From positions 310,001 through 374,000 of the forward strand of contig NZ_JAIOAO010000004.1 of NCBI RefSeq assembly GCF_021190955.1: DNA of 64,000 nt. The letters are read 5' to 3'. The first letter of the stretch is position 1. Every line of letters starts with the position of its first letter. The DNA comes from Parachryseolinea silvisoli (lineage in GTDB: Bacteria > Bacteroidota > Bacteroidia > Cytophagales > Cyclobacteriaceae). Made by a program: the position numbers and the translations under genes. The notes beneath the pieces are model-generated. The model saw nothing but the letters and a program-made list of their open reading frames with translations. It made no database searches and had not been told where the DNA came from. Positions 25,903-34,221 of the stretch are shown in pieces.

Positions 25903-28902
25903 ATGAGAAAGTATTTTACCAAACGCTTGATGGCGGCGTTGGCGCTTTTAGCGTCGGCGTTGCTGTATCAGCAGGCCGCGGCACAGGTGACCGTTTCCGG
26001 AAAGGTAGTTTCCGAAGATAACGAGTCACTGCCGGGCGTGAGCGTGATGTTGAAAGGAACATCACTGGGAACGACGACAGATGCCGGTGGACGCTTTACT
26101 ATAGCGGTACCAGGATCCGAATCGGTGTTGATCCTCAGCTTTGTCGGCTATGTAAGCGAAGAAGTACCGGTGGGCAGTCAAACCAGCCTGGAGATCCGAT
26201 TGGTGCCCGACCTGCAGTCATTACAAGAGGTTGTCGTGATCGGTTATGGCACGCAGAAGAAAGAAAATGTTACCACCGCCATTGCCAGTGTCAAGGAAAA
26301 GGATTTCACCACGGGGGCTATGCGCGATGCATCCGAACTGATCAAAGGCAAGGTGGCGGGCCTCGTGATCGACAACGGATCCGGTGATCCGGGCTCGGGC
26401 CCCAACATCTCGCTGCGCGGTATCGCGACCATTAGCGGGTCGACCACGCCGCTGATCCTGATCAACGGCATCCCCGGCGATTTTAATACCGTGGCGCCGG
26501 CCGACATCGTTTCGATCGAAGTATTGAAAGATGCTTCCGCGGCGGCCATCTACGGCACACGGGGCGCCAACGGCGTAATTCTGATCACTACCCGTGGCGG
26601 CGACCGCGATCGCGCCCCCTCGGTAGTTTACAACCACTACTCGGCGGTTTCCAATATTTACCGCAAACCGGAATTCCTCAACGCGGGCGAATACCTCGAG
26701 CGCGCCAAAACCTTCGACTTCGTCAGTAACTACGTGGAAGAGGCCGAAGCCAATGGCGGCGTGGGCGACACCGACTGGCTGGACCTCATCACCCGCACAG
26801 CCTATACGCAGAATCATAACCTGTCGGTGCAGGGTGGCGGCGCGTCGTCTACCTACGCGCTGGCTGTTAACTATATTTCGCAGGAAGGGATCTTCCTCAA
26901 GTCGGACAACGACGAATTTCGCGTGTCGCTGGACCTGAACCAGTACCTGCTGGAAGACAAGGTCAAGATCAACGTCAACCTGCTGCGTGGGGTGCAGAAG
27001 CGTGGTGCGCTGGGCGATGGCAGCTCGTTCAACCCGCTCATTTACCGCAATGCCCTGATCCGCAACCCGCTATTGAAAGTGAAGGACGATGAAGGCAACT
27101 GGATCGACCCAGTCAAGTTCCAATACTACAACCCGCTGACCATGATCGAAGAAACGAACGGCGAGCTCAACAATTCCTGGACAAGGTTAACGTCCAACGT
27201 CACCGTGGAGCCACTGGCGGGCTGGAAGACAAATCTTATGGTGGCCCAGGAAATAAAGGATGGCTTCGCCGGGTATGCCGAAACTAAAAAGCACTATTCC
27301 ACTACACGCAATGGCCGCAATGGCTTTGCTTCGCGCAGCGACATCCACAGCAAAACCAACTACCTGGAGCTGACCTCGCAGTACGAGCGGCTGATGGGCG
27401 ACCACCACGTTACGGTATTGGGCGGTTACAGCTACCAGTACAATGTGAACGAGGGGGGCTGGGCCAACAACTACGACTTCCCGACAGACAAATATTCGTA
27501 TAACAACCTGGGCGCTGGCAATGCCATGCGCGACGGGCTGGCCCGGATGTCGAGCTATAAGGACGACAACACGCTGGTCGGTTTCTTTGCCCGGGCAGGG
27601 TATACGTTCCGCGACAAGTTCAACGTGCTGGCCAGTGTGCGGCGCGAAGGCTCGTCGAAGTTCGGCACCAACTATAAATGGGGTACATTCCCGTCGGCTT
27701 CGGCCAGCTGGTTGATCAACCGTGAGTCATTTATGGAGAATGTGTCGGGTCTTACCTTGCTTAAACTACGGGCAGGCTACGGCGTGACGGGCGTGATTCC
27801 AGCTGATTCGTATCGGTCCAAGACAGCGCTGGACTATTCGGGCAGCTTCTTCTATAACAACGGCAAGTGGGTACCGCCGCTGCAGAACAGCTGGAACCCC
27901 AATCCCAACCTGCGCTGGGAGAAGTCGCAGGAGGTGAACATCGGCGTGGACTTCGAGCTGTTCAACCGCCGGCTGACCGGTAGCGTAGATGGCTACTTCA
28001 AGACGACCAAAGACCTGTTGTTCGAGTACCGTGTGCCCACGCCGCCAAACCTGGCCGACCGCACGCTGGCCAATGTGGGTGAGATGGAAAACAAGGGTAT
28101 CGAAATCCTGCTGCGCGGTACGCCGGTGCGTACCAGCAACTTCGAGTGGAACTCGACGGTAACGATGTCGCACAACCGCAACGAGCTGCTGAGCTTGTCC
28201 AACGACCTGTATAAGATCGAGGGCGACTATATCAACACCGGCGACGCCGGCGACCCGATCTCGATGACTACACACCGTGTGAAAGTGGGACAACCGCTGG
28301 GTAATTTCTGGGGCCTGAAGTCGGTGGACATCAGCGAAGACGGCCTGTGGGTGATCGAGCTGCCCAACGGCGAGCGCCGCGTGATGGACGACAACGTACT
28401 GTCGCAGGATCCCAACCGCCAGATCCTGGGCAACGGCATTCCCAAATACCGCATGGGCTGGACCAACACCTTCCGCTACAAGAATTTTGATTTGAGCGTG
28501 GTGATGAACGGTGCCTTCGGCTTCCAGATCCTGAACTTCCAACGCATGTTCTATGAAAATCCCAACATCAACTACAACGTGCTGGAGTCAGCGTTCGATA
28601 ATGTATACGGCAAGCGGCTGCTGGGCTACACGCGTCAGGCGTATGTGAGCTATTATATCGAAGACGGCGATTACCTGAAGGTAGACAACGCTACGCTAGG
28701 GTATAACTTCAATGTATCGAACCTCAAGTTTATCCGGGGCGTGCGGTTGTATGTGTCAGGCTCGAACCTGGCAACCATTACCGGGTATAAGGGCGTGGAC
28801 CCGGAGATCCGGCGCGACGACCTGTTGTTCCAGGGCAACGACAACCGGGACAAGTTCCCGTCCATCCGGACCTATACCCTGGGGGTGAATGTAAACTTCT
28901 AA
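25903..28902 (+). CDS. SusC/RagA-family TonB-dependent outer-membrane transporter
   Basis: A 999-residue protein: signal peptide (ends near QQAAAQ), carboxypeptidase regulatory-like domain (about residues 28-105, VSGKVVSEDNESLPGVSVMLKG...), the conserved SusC segment VVIGYGTQKKENVT, a plug domain (about 115-235, ending IYGTRGANGVILITTRGG), and a 22-strand-type barrel to the C-terminal TLGVNVNF. SusC proteins import bulky ligands, oligosaccharides or peptides, with a SusD lid and TonB energy. The susD gene follows after 12 bp. The neighbouring hydroxyproline and arabinofuranosidase genes and the shared upstream element suggest import of arabinosylated hydroxyproline peptides or oligosaccharides (inference). 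No anti-sigma FecR/sigma pair is nearby. Confidence 0.96.
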   Translation: MRKYFTKRLMAALALLASALLYQQAAAQVTVSGKVVSEDNESLPGVSVMLKGTSLGTTTDAGGRFTIAVPGSESVLILSFVGYVSEEVPVGSQTSLEIRLVPDLQSLQEVVVIGYGTQKKENVTTAIASVKEKDFTTGAMRDASELIKGKVAGLVIDNGSGDPGSGPNISLRGIATISGSTTPLILINGIPGDFNTVAPADIVSIEVLKDASAAAIYGTRGANGVILITTRGGDRDRAPSVVYNHYSAVSNIYRKPEFLNAGEYLERAKTFDFVSNYVEEAEANGGVGDTDWLDLITRTAYTQNHNLSVQGGGASSTYALAVNYISQEGIFLKSDNDEFRVSLDLNQYLLEDKVKINVNLLRGVQKRGALGDGSSFNPLIYRNALIRNPLLKVKDDEGNWIDPVKFQYYNPLTMIEETNGELNNSWTRLTSNVTVEPLAGWKTNLMVAQEIKDGFAGYAETKKHYSTTRNGRNGFASRSDIHSKTNYLELTSQYERLMGDHHVTVLGGYSYQYNVNEGGWANNYDFPTDKYSYNNLGAGNAMRDGLARMSSYKDDNTLVGFFARAGYTFRDKFNVLASVRREGSSKFGTNYKWGTFPSASASWLINRESFMENVSGLTLLKLRAGYGVTGVIPADSYRSKTALDYSGSFFYNNGKWVPPLQNSWNPNPNLRWEKSQEVNIGVDFELFNRRLTGSVDGYFKTTKDLLFEYRVPTPPNLADRTLANVGEMENKGIEILLRGTPVRTSNFEWNSTVTMSHNRNELLSLSNDLYKIEGDYINTGDAGDPISMTTHRVKVGQPLGNFWGLKSVDISEDGLWVIELPNGERRVMDDNVLSQDPNRQILGNGIPKYRMGWTNTFRYKNFDLSVVMNGAFGFQILNFQRMFYENPNINYNVLESAFDNVYGKRLLGYTRQAYVSYYIEDGDYLKVDNATLGYNFNVSNLKFIRGVRLYVSGSNLATITGYKGVDPEIRRDDLLFQGNDNRDKFPSIRTYTLGVNVNF

Positions 28903-28914
28903 CAGCAACAGACT

Positions 28915-30528
28915 ATGAACATGCTAACGATAAAACGATTTTTTACAGGCCTGGCATTTACGACGGCGATGTTTTCCTGTACCGATCTGAACGAGAACCT
29001 GTACGACATCATCACAGCCGAAGAAACCGAGCTTACGGCAGACGACCTGAGCACGATTATCGCGCCGGCCTTTACCCGGTTCCAGACAGTATACTGGGGA
29101 TGGAACGGCCTCTTTGATGTATACGAAGAATCATCCGACCTCATCGTGACGCCGTTCCGCGTCGGCAACGGGTGGGGCGACCTGTACCTGGATCTGCACA
29201 AGCATTCGTGGGGTCCCTTTATCGAGCACGCCAACAACCTGTGGGTAAACGTTTACAACGGCATTACCTATACGAACAAAGCCATGCTCACCATCGAGGG
29301 CCTTGCGGACGTGGAAGGCAAAGACAAGGCCCTCGCGGAGCTGCGGGGGTTGCGGGCGATCTACTACTACATTTTGTTTGACAACTTCCGCGGTGTGCCG
29401 CTGGTGACGCGGTTCGATTTACCGCAGGGCTACCTGCCGGAGCATAATACGGGCAAGGAAGTGTACGACTTTGTTGAAAGCGAGCTGACGGAGGTCATGC
29501 CGTTGTTGAGTGAAGTGACCGATGGCACAACCTATGGCCGGGTAACGAAGTGGGCCGCCAAGATGACGTTGGCCAAGTTGTATTTGAACTCGGAGGTATA
29601 CTTCGGCACCCCTCGCTGGGACGATGCCAAAGCGCAGGTGCAGGATATCATTGAGAGCGGCGAGTTTTCCTTACAGGCAAATTATGCGGACAACTTCAAG
29701 GTAGCGAATGATGTGGCGTCTAACCTGGAGCAGATCTTCTCGATCCCCTTTGACGATATTAATGCGCCGGGATCTTATTATCCGTATAAGACGCTGCATG
29801 CGTTGAGTCAGCCGACGTACAACATGCGGGAATCGCCGTGGGGTGGAAGCTGTGGGATACCGCAGTTTATCGATACCTATGACGAAGACGACAGCCGGTT
29901 GGCCGAATGCTGGCTGGGTGGGCCGCAGTTTACGAGTGGCGGCGCGCCGATCATGGCGGGGGATGTGCAATTCGAGTATATCAACTACGTGACCAGTGCG
30001 GATGCAGCCGAGTTTAATGAAGGCTTCCGGTTTATCAAGTATCAGATTGCGGGGTTGGATGGTAAGGGCAACGATGTGCCGTTCTACCGGTATGCGGATG
30101 CATTGATGATCAAGGCGGAGTGTTTGTTGCGTACGGGCGGTGCCGACGAGGCGGCGGCGATCGTGACGGAGGTGCGGCAGCGGAACTTCCGCAGTGAGCC
30201 GGAGAAGGCGATCGTGACAGGGGCGGAATTGCTGGAAGGGAGCCGGTATAATTACGGGCCGTATGAGGCGGGTGTGATTACGGAGGAAGAAGGCGGCGAG
30301 GATATCGTCTATGGCCGGTTCCTGGACGAGCTGGCGTGGGAGTTTGTAGGAGAGCATCACCGGAAGCAGGACCTCATTCGCTTTAAGACGACGGAGGAGG
30401 ACAAATCCGTGTATATCGCCAAGTCGTGGTTGACGCACAAGCCGAGCGCGAAGTTTCGGGAAGTCTATCCTATACCCCAGCCGCAACGGGAGACGAATTC
30501 CAACCTGGGGCAGAATGACGGGTACTAA
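28915..30528 (+). CDS. SusD/RagB-family nutrient-binding lipoprotein
   Basis: A 537-residue lipoprotein with a signal peptide ending in the lipobox AMFSC (Cys22), then the SusD opening TDLNENLYDI. TPR-like helices include LRGLRAIYYYILFDNFRGVPLVT, the typical SusD signature, and the C-terminal region has LIRFKTTEEDKSVY and YPIPQPQRETN. It would form the surface lid on the SusC barrel. It is 12 bp after susC in the same operon, with a strong hairpin at 30550-30578 after its stop. Confidence 0.95.
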   Translation: MNMLTIKRFFTGLAFTTAMFSCTDLNENLYDIITAEETELTADDLSTIIAPAFTRFQTVYWGWNGLFDVYEESSDLIVTPFRVGNGWGDLYLDLHKHSWGPFIEHANNLWVNVYNGITYTNKAMLTIEGLADVEGKDKALAELRGLRAIYYYILFDNFRGVPLVTRFDLPQGYLPEHNTGKEVYDFVESELTEVMPLLSEVTDGTTYGRVTKWAAKMTLAKLYLNSEVYFGTPRWDDAKAQVQDIIESGEFSLQANYADNFKVANDVASNLEQIFSIPFDDINAPGSYYPYKTLHALSQPTYNMRESPWGGSCGIPQFIDTYDEDDSRLAECWLGGPQFTSGGAPIMAGDVQFEYINYVTSADAAEFNEGFRFIKYQIAGLDGKGNDVPFYRYADALMIKAECLLRTGGADEAAAIVTEVRQRNFRSEPEKAIVTGAELLEGSRYNYGPYEAGVITEEEGGEDIVYGRFLDELAWEFVGEHHRKQDLIRFKTTEEDKSVYIAKSWLTHKPSAKFREVYPIPQPQRETNSNLGQNDGY

Positions 30529-30549
30529 CGAATAATGAAGATGGCAGAT

Positions 30550-30578
30550 AACTGGCGCGGGTGCATCTCGCGCCAGTT
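30550..30578 (+). terminator. Hairpin after susD
   Basis: AACTGGCGCG (30550-30559) and CGCGCCAGTT (30569-30578) form a perfect 10-bp GC-rich stem with a 9-nt loop. No T-run follows, so it may be a Rho-dependent or mRNA-stabilising end and not a classical intrinsic terminator. It separates susCD from the hydroxyproline operon. Confidence 0.55.
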
Positions 30579-30664
30579 GCCCTGCAATTCCCAACTATTG
30601 GGCTGTAACCCTCCTGGGATCGATACCAGATATTCTTCAAGTTGTAGAAAATAGAGTCATTTGG

Positions 30665-30679
30665 GAATAAATCGTATTA
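30665..30679. promoter_or_regulatory. 15-bp element shared with susC (copy 2)
   Basis: GAATAAATCGTATTA, identical to 25802-25816. It ends 78 bp before the start codon of the first hydroxyproline gene and begins 58 bp before the -7 box at 30723. The position would suit an activator at a promoter lacking a -33 box. Confidence 0.65.
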
Positions 30680-30722
30680 GTAGAAGGTAAAGACGTATAA
30701 CCCAGGGGGCTGGTTCTTGCCC

Positions 30723-30730
30723 TATTTTTG
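30723..30730 (+). promoter_or_regulatory. Bacteroidota -7 box of the hydroxyproline operon
   Basis: TATTTTTG matches the TAnnTTTG consensus exactly, 27 bp before ATG 30758. No TTTG or TTG is found at the usual -33 distance, suggesting dependence on an activator. Confidence 0.5.
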
Positions 30731-30757
30731 TCTATAGGTATTTTAACCATATTCATC

Positions 30758-31696
30758 ATGATCACATGGAAAGGAGTGTTTCCTGCGGTAACGACGAAGT
30801 TTACGGCAGATGACAAACTGGATTTTAAGGCGTTTGAGAAAAACGTAGAGGCGCAATTGAAGGCCGGTGTGCACGGCATCATCATTGGCGGAACGTTGGG
30901 GGAGTCCAGTGTGCTGTCGCCGGCAGAAAAGCAGGAGCTGTTGAAGTTCACGGTGCAGACCGTGGGGGGACGGGTGCCCGTTGTCCTCAACATCGCAGAA
31001 GGCGCGACACGCGACGCCGTACAGATTGCCGAGAGCGCGCAGAAGAACGGCCTGGACGGCCTCATGCTGTTGCCACCCATGCGGTATAAATCCGATCACC
31101 GTGAGACAGTCACATACTTTAAGACCATTGCCAAAGCCACCGACCTGCAGATCATGATCTATAACAATCCCGTCGACTACAAAGTAGACGTGACGCTGGA
31201 TATGTTCGAAGACCTGACCGAAAGCAAAAATATCGACGCCGTAAAGGAATCGACGCGTGACGTAGTGAATATCACGCGCATGGTGAATCGCTTTGGCGAC
31301 CGCTTCAGCATCATGAGTGGTGTGGATACACTGGCGATGGAGAGCCTGGTCGTGGGCGCTAAGGGCTGGGTAGCCGGGCTGGTGTGTGCCTTTCCCGAAG
31401 AGACTGTCGCCATTTATAACCTGGTGAAGGAAGGCCGTATCCAGGAGGCCGTGGAAATCAACCGCTGGTTTATGCCGCTGTTGGAGCTGGATACGTTTGC
31501 CAAACTGGTGCAATATATCAAGCTGGCCGAAGCCGAAGTGGGCCTGGGCACGGAAACGGTACGGGCGCCGCGACTGGTATTGGCAGGAGAGGAGCGCACC
31601 GAGGTATTAACGATCATCCGCGATGCGCTGAAGAAACGACCCGTGCTGCCACGCAGCAATGGCCAGTCCGTTAAGCCTACCGCGCTTACAACATGA
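30758..31696 (+). CDS. DapA-superfamily lyase, probable 1-pyrroline-4-hydroxy-2-carboxylate deaminase
   Basis: A 312-residue class I aldolase-like barrel of the dihydrodipicolinate synthase family. The motif GGTLGES (44-50), Tyr135 in IYNNPVDY and Schiff-base Lys163 in AVKESTR give the family catalytic set. The start at 30758 (MITWKGVFPA) is the normal family N-terminus; an upstream TTG frame is not needed. Context defines the reaction: next to 2-oxoglutarate-semialdehyde dehydrogenase, hydroxyproline epimerase and a D-amino-acid oxidase-like gene, it should convert 1-pyrroline-4-hydroxy-2-carboxylate to 2-oxoglutarate semialdehyde with loss of ammonia. It overlaps the dehydrogenase gene by 4 bp. 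A true DapA for lysine synthesis is less likely. Confidence 0.88.
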   Translation: MITWKGVFPAVTTKFTADDKLDFKAFEKNVEAQLKAGVHGIIIGGTLGESSVLSPAEKQELLKFTVQTVGGRVPVVLNIAEGATRDAVQIAESAQKNGLDGLMLLPPMRYKSDHRETVTYFKTIAKATDLQIMIYNNPVDYKVDVTLDMFEDLTESKNIDAVKESTRDVVNITRMVNRFGDRFSIMSGVDTLAMESLVVGAKGWVAGLVCAFPEETVAIYNLVKEGRIQEAVEINRWFMPLLELDTFAKLVQYIKLAEAEVGLGTETVRAPRLVLAGEERTEVLTIIRDALKKRPVLPRSNGQSVKPTALTT

Positions 31697-33177
31697 TGGG
31701 CCAGCAACAGCTCGACAACGTTGTGCAGCAGGCTGCGCAGGCGTTTGACGTGTACCGCGCCGTGAGTGGTGCGCGCAAGGCGGCATTCCTGGAGGCGATT
31801 GCCGCCGGTATTGAAGCGATCACCGACGAGTTGGTGCCCCTGGCACAAGCAGAGACACACTTGCCCGAGGCACGTCTGCGCGGCGAGATCGGACGCACGA
31901 CGGGGCAGCTACGCGCGTTTGCCGCATTGGTGGCTGAAGGACATTGGGTACAGGCAACCATCGATACCGCGCGGCCGGAGCGCAAGCCTGTGGCGAAGCC
32001 CGACCTGCGCAAAATGTTGGTGCCCCTTGGGCCGGTGGTAGTCTTTGGCGCGAGCAATTTTCCCTTTGCCTTTTCCACGGCGGGGGGCGACACAGCGTCG
32101 GCCCTGGCAGCGGGATGTTCCGTGATCGTAAAGAGTCACCCGGCGCATCCGAATACGTCGGCACGGGTGGCGGCGGTGATCACCACAGTGGCCCGTGCGA
32201 CCGGTATGCCGGCCGATGTATTCCAACACATCGAAGACTCCAGCATCGAGGTGGGGCAACAACTCGTAAAACACCCGCTGACGCAAGCCGTGGCCTTTAC
32301 TGGCTCACAGCAAGGCGGTATGGCGTTATATCATCTCGCCGCGCAACGGCCCGACCCGATCCCGGTGTTTGCCGAAATGGGCAGTGTCAATCCCGTCGTC
32401 GTATTGCCCGGGATAGTACAGACTAACACGGCGTTGCCTGCTATAGTGGCCGCATCCATTGTACAGGGCGTCGGACAGTTTTGTACCAACCCCGGGTTAC
32501 TGTTTATTCTACGTGGCGATGGGTTGGGTGGTTTTCTGACGGCGCTGGGCGATGCCATTCACAACAGTGCGCCGGGCACGATGCTCCACACCGGCATTGC
32601 CAAAAACTATAGTATAAAAAAAGCGAACGCCACGGCGCAGGCCGGCGTCTCAGTCCTCGGGACCGCGATGGATGCACACGGCGACACCCAGGGCGTGCCG
32701 ACGGTGGCACGTGTACATGCGCGTGATTTTATTCATAATCCGGCGCTGCACGAAGAAGTTTTCGGACCTTTCTCCCTCGTGGTCACCTGTGATAGTATAG
32801 ACGAGCTGCGGGAAGCGCTGGCAGCATTGCCGGGACAGCTCACCACGTCGCTGTTTGGAACAACCGCAGAGTTGGAACAACAGGCAGGCCTGGTGGCGGC
32901 GTTACAAAAACGGTGTGGACGAATGATCTTTAACGGTGTGCCCACCGGCGTAGAGGTGTGCAAAGCCATGCAGCATGGCGGGCCGTTTCCGGCTACTACC
33001 GATGCGCGGTTTACATCCGTCGGCACGGATGCACTCTATCGGTTTGTGCGGCCGTTCAGTTATCAGGATGCGCCGGAAGCCTTGTTGCCGCCGGAGCTGC
33101 GCAACGACAACCCGCAGCAGATTCTTCGATGTATAGACAATAAATGGACTACTGAACAGGTCCTGGCATTAACCTGA
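31693..33177 (+). CDS. 2-oxoglutarate semialdehyde (2,5-dioxovalerate) dehydrogenase
   Basis: A 494-residue aldehyde dehydrogenase of the 2,5-dioxovalerate dehydrogenase branch. The N-terminal helix region includes LPEARLRGEIGRTTGQLR, a hallmark of this branch. Asn122 (FGASNFPFAFS), Glu228 (FAEMGSVNPV) and the nucleophile Cys264 (GQFCTNPG) form the active site. It oxidises 2-oxoglutarate semialdehyde to 2-oxoglutarate with NAD(P)+, the final step of hydroxyproline (or L-arabinose/uronate) degradation. The ATG overlaps the previous stop (ATGA), so the two are translationally coupled. Because non-phosphorylated L-arabinose catabolism ends with the same step, this enzyme could in principle serve both, but no arabinose dehydrogenase or dehydratase is present here. 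Confidence 0.92.
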   Translation: MMGQQQLDNVVQQAAQAFDVYRAVSGARKAAFLEAIAAGIEAITDELVPLAQAETHLPEARLRGEIGRTTGQLRAFAALVAEGHWVQATIDTARPERKPVAKPDLRKMLVPLGPVVVFGASNFPFAFSTAGGDTASALAAGCSVIVKSHPAHPNTSARVAAVITTVARATGMPADVFQHIEDSSIEVGQQLVKHPLTQAVAFTGSQQGGMALYHLAAQRPDPIPVFAEMGSVNPVVVLPGIVQTNTALPAIVAASIVQGVGQFCTNPGLLFILRGDGLGGFLTALGDAIHNSAPGTMLHTGIAKNYSIKKANATAQAGVSVLGTAMDAHGDTQGVPTVARVHARDFIHNPALHEEVFGPFSLVVTCDSIDELREALAALPGQLTTSLFGTTAELEQQAGLVAALQKRCGRMIFNGVPTGVEVCKAMQHGGPFPATTDARFTSVGTDALYRFVRPFSYQDAPEALLPPELRNDNPQQILRCIDNKWTTEQVLALT

Positions 33178-33199
33178 TCCTTATCTTGTAGAAGCGACC

Positions 33200-34204
33200 A
33201 TGAAGAAGACATTTTTTTGTATCGATGCCCATACCTGCGGCAACCCGGTGCGGTTGGTGGCCGGTGGCGGCCCGGCCCTGGAAGGGAAAAACATGAGTGA
33301 GAAGCGGCAGCACTTCCTGCGCGAATACGACTGGATACGCAAAGGATTGATGTTCGAGCCACGCGGTCACGACATGATGAGCGGCAGTATACTGTACCCG
33401 CCGTGTGATCCGCAGAACGATGTGGCCGTGCTGTTCATTGAGACCAGTGGCTGTTTGCCGATGTGCGGACACGGTACCATCGGCACGGTAACGATCGCCA
33501 TCGAAGAGGGACTTGTTGTACCCAAACAGCCGGGTGTATTGAATGTCGAGGTGCCTGCCGGGCTGATCCGTATTGAATATACCCAGCGCGAAAGCGACAA
33601 CAAAGTAACGTCGGTCAAGATCCGGAACATCAAATCTTTCCTGGCGGCCGAGAATCTCACGGCCGAATGCCCGGACCTCGGCGAGCTGCGGCTCGACGTA
33701 TCATACGGTGGAAACTTCTACGCCATCGTCGACGTGCAGGAGAACTTCCCGGGCCTGGAACATTTCCGCGCCGAGCAGCTCATCGGCTGGAGCCGCGAGC
33801 TGCGCAAGAACATCAACGCGAAGTATACCTTCGTCCATCCCGAGAATCCCACCATCAACGGCTGTAGCCACATCCTGTGGGCGGGGCTGGTGATCGACCC
33901 TGCGTCCACGGCACGCAATGCCGTGTTTTACGGCGACAAGGCCATCGACCGCTCGCCGTGTGGCACCGGCACCTCGGCACGCCTGGCACAGTGGTATGCC
34001 AAAGGAAAATTGAAAGCGGGCGAGCCCTTTATCCATGAAAGCATCATCGGGTCGAAGTTTATCGGCCGGGTGGAAGAGGGCACCACGCTGGATGGCAAGC
34101 CTGCCATTGTGCCCAGCATCGAAGGATGGGCCGTGGTGACCGGGTATAATACCATCATCATGGACGACAACGATCCCTATAAACACGGCTTCCAGGTAAT
34201 CTAA
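33200..34204 (+). CDS. 4-hydroxyproline 2-epimerase
   Basis: A 334-residue proline racemase-family protein. Both catalytic cysteines are present, Cys89 in LPMCGHGTIG and Cys254 in SPCGTGTSA. That fits a two-base racemase or epimerase and argues against trans-3-hydroxyproline dehydratase, which replaces the first Cys. The opening FCIDAHTCGNPVRLV is normal for the family. It converts trans-4-hydroxy-L-proline to cis-4-hydroxy-D-proline, the first step of the pathway. It is placed between the aldehyde dehydrogenase (22 bp) and the FAD oxidoreductase (17 bp). Proline racemase remains formally possible but does not suit the operon. Confidence 0.92.
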   Translation: MKKTFFCIDAHTCGNPVRLVAGGGPALEGKNMSEKRQHFLREYDWIRKGLMFEPRGHDMMSGSILYPPCDPQNDVAVLFIETSGCLPMCGHGTIGTVTIAIEEGLVVPKQPGVLNVEVPAGLIRIEYTQRESDNKVTSVKIRNIKSFLAAENLTAECPDLGELRLDVSYGGNFYAIVDVQENFPGLEHFRAEQLIGWSRELRKNINAKYTFVHPENPTINGCSHILWAGLVIDPASTARNAVFYGDKAIDRSPCGTGTSARLAQWYAKGKLKAGEPFIHESIIGSKFIGRVEEGTTLDGKPAIVPSIEGWAVVTGYNTIIMDDNDPYKHGFQVI

Positions 34205-34221
34205 CAGCGCGACAGAGCGGC

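Noticed and set aside
29671-30594. 307-codon minus-strand open frame across susD
   Set aside because: Antisense shadow with Arg/His-rich, low-complexity character; susD is certain on the plus strand.
30758-31696. Reading the DapA-like gene as lysine-biosynthetic dapA
   Set aside because: It is coupled to semialdehyde dehydrogenase and hydroxyproline genes, so the deaminase role is far better supported.
33200-34204. trans-3-hydroxyproline dehydratase
   Set aside because: Those enzymes replace the first catalytic Cys; here Cys89 and Cys254 are both present.
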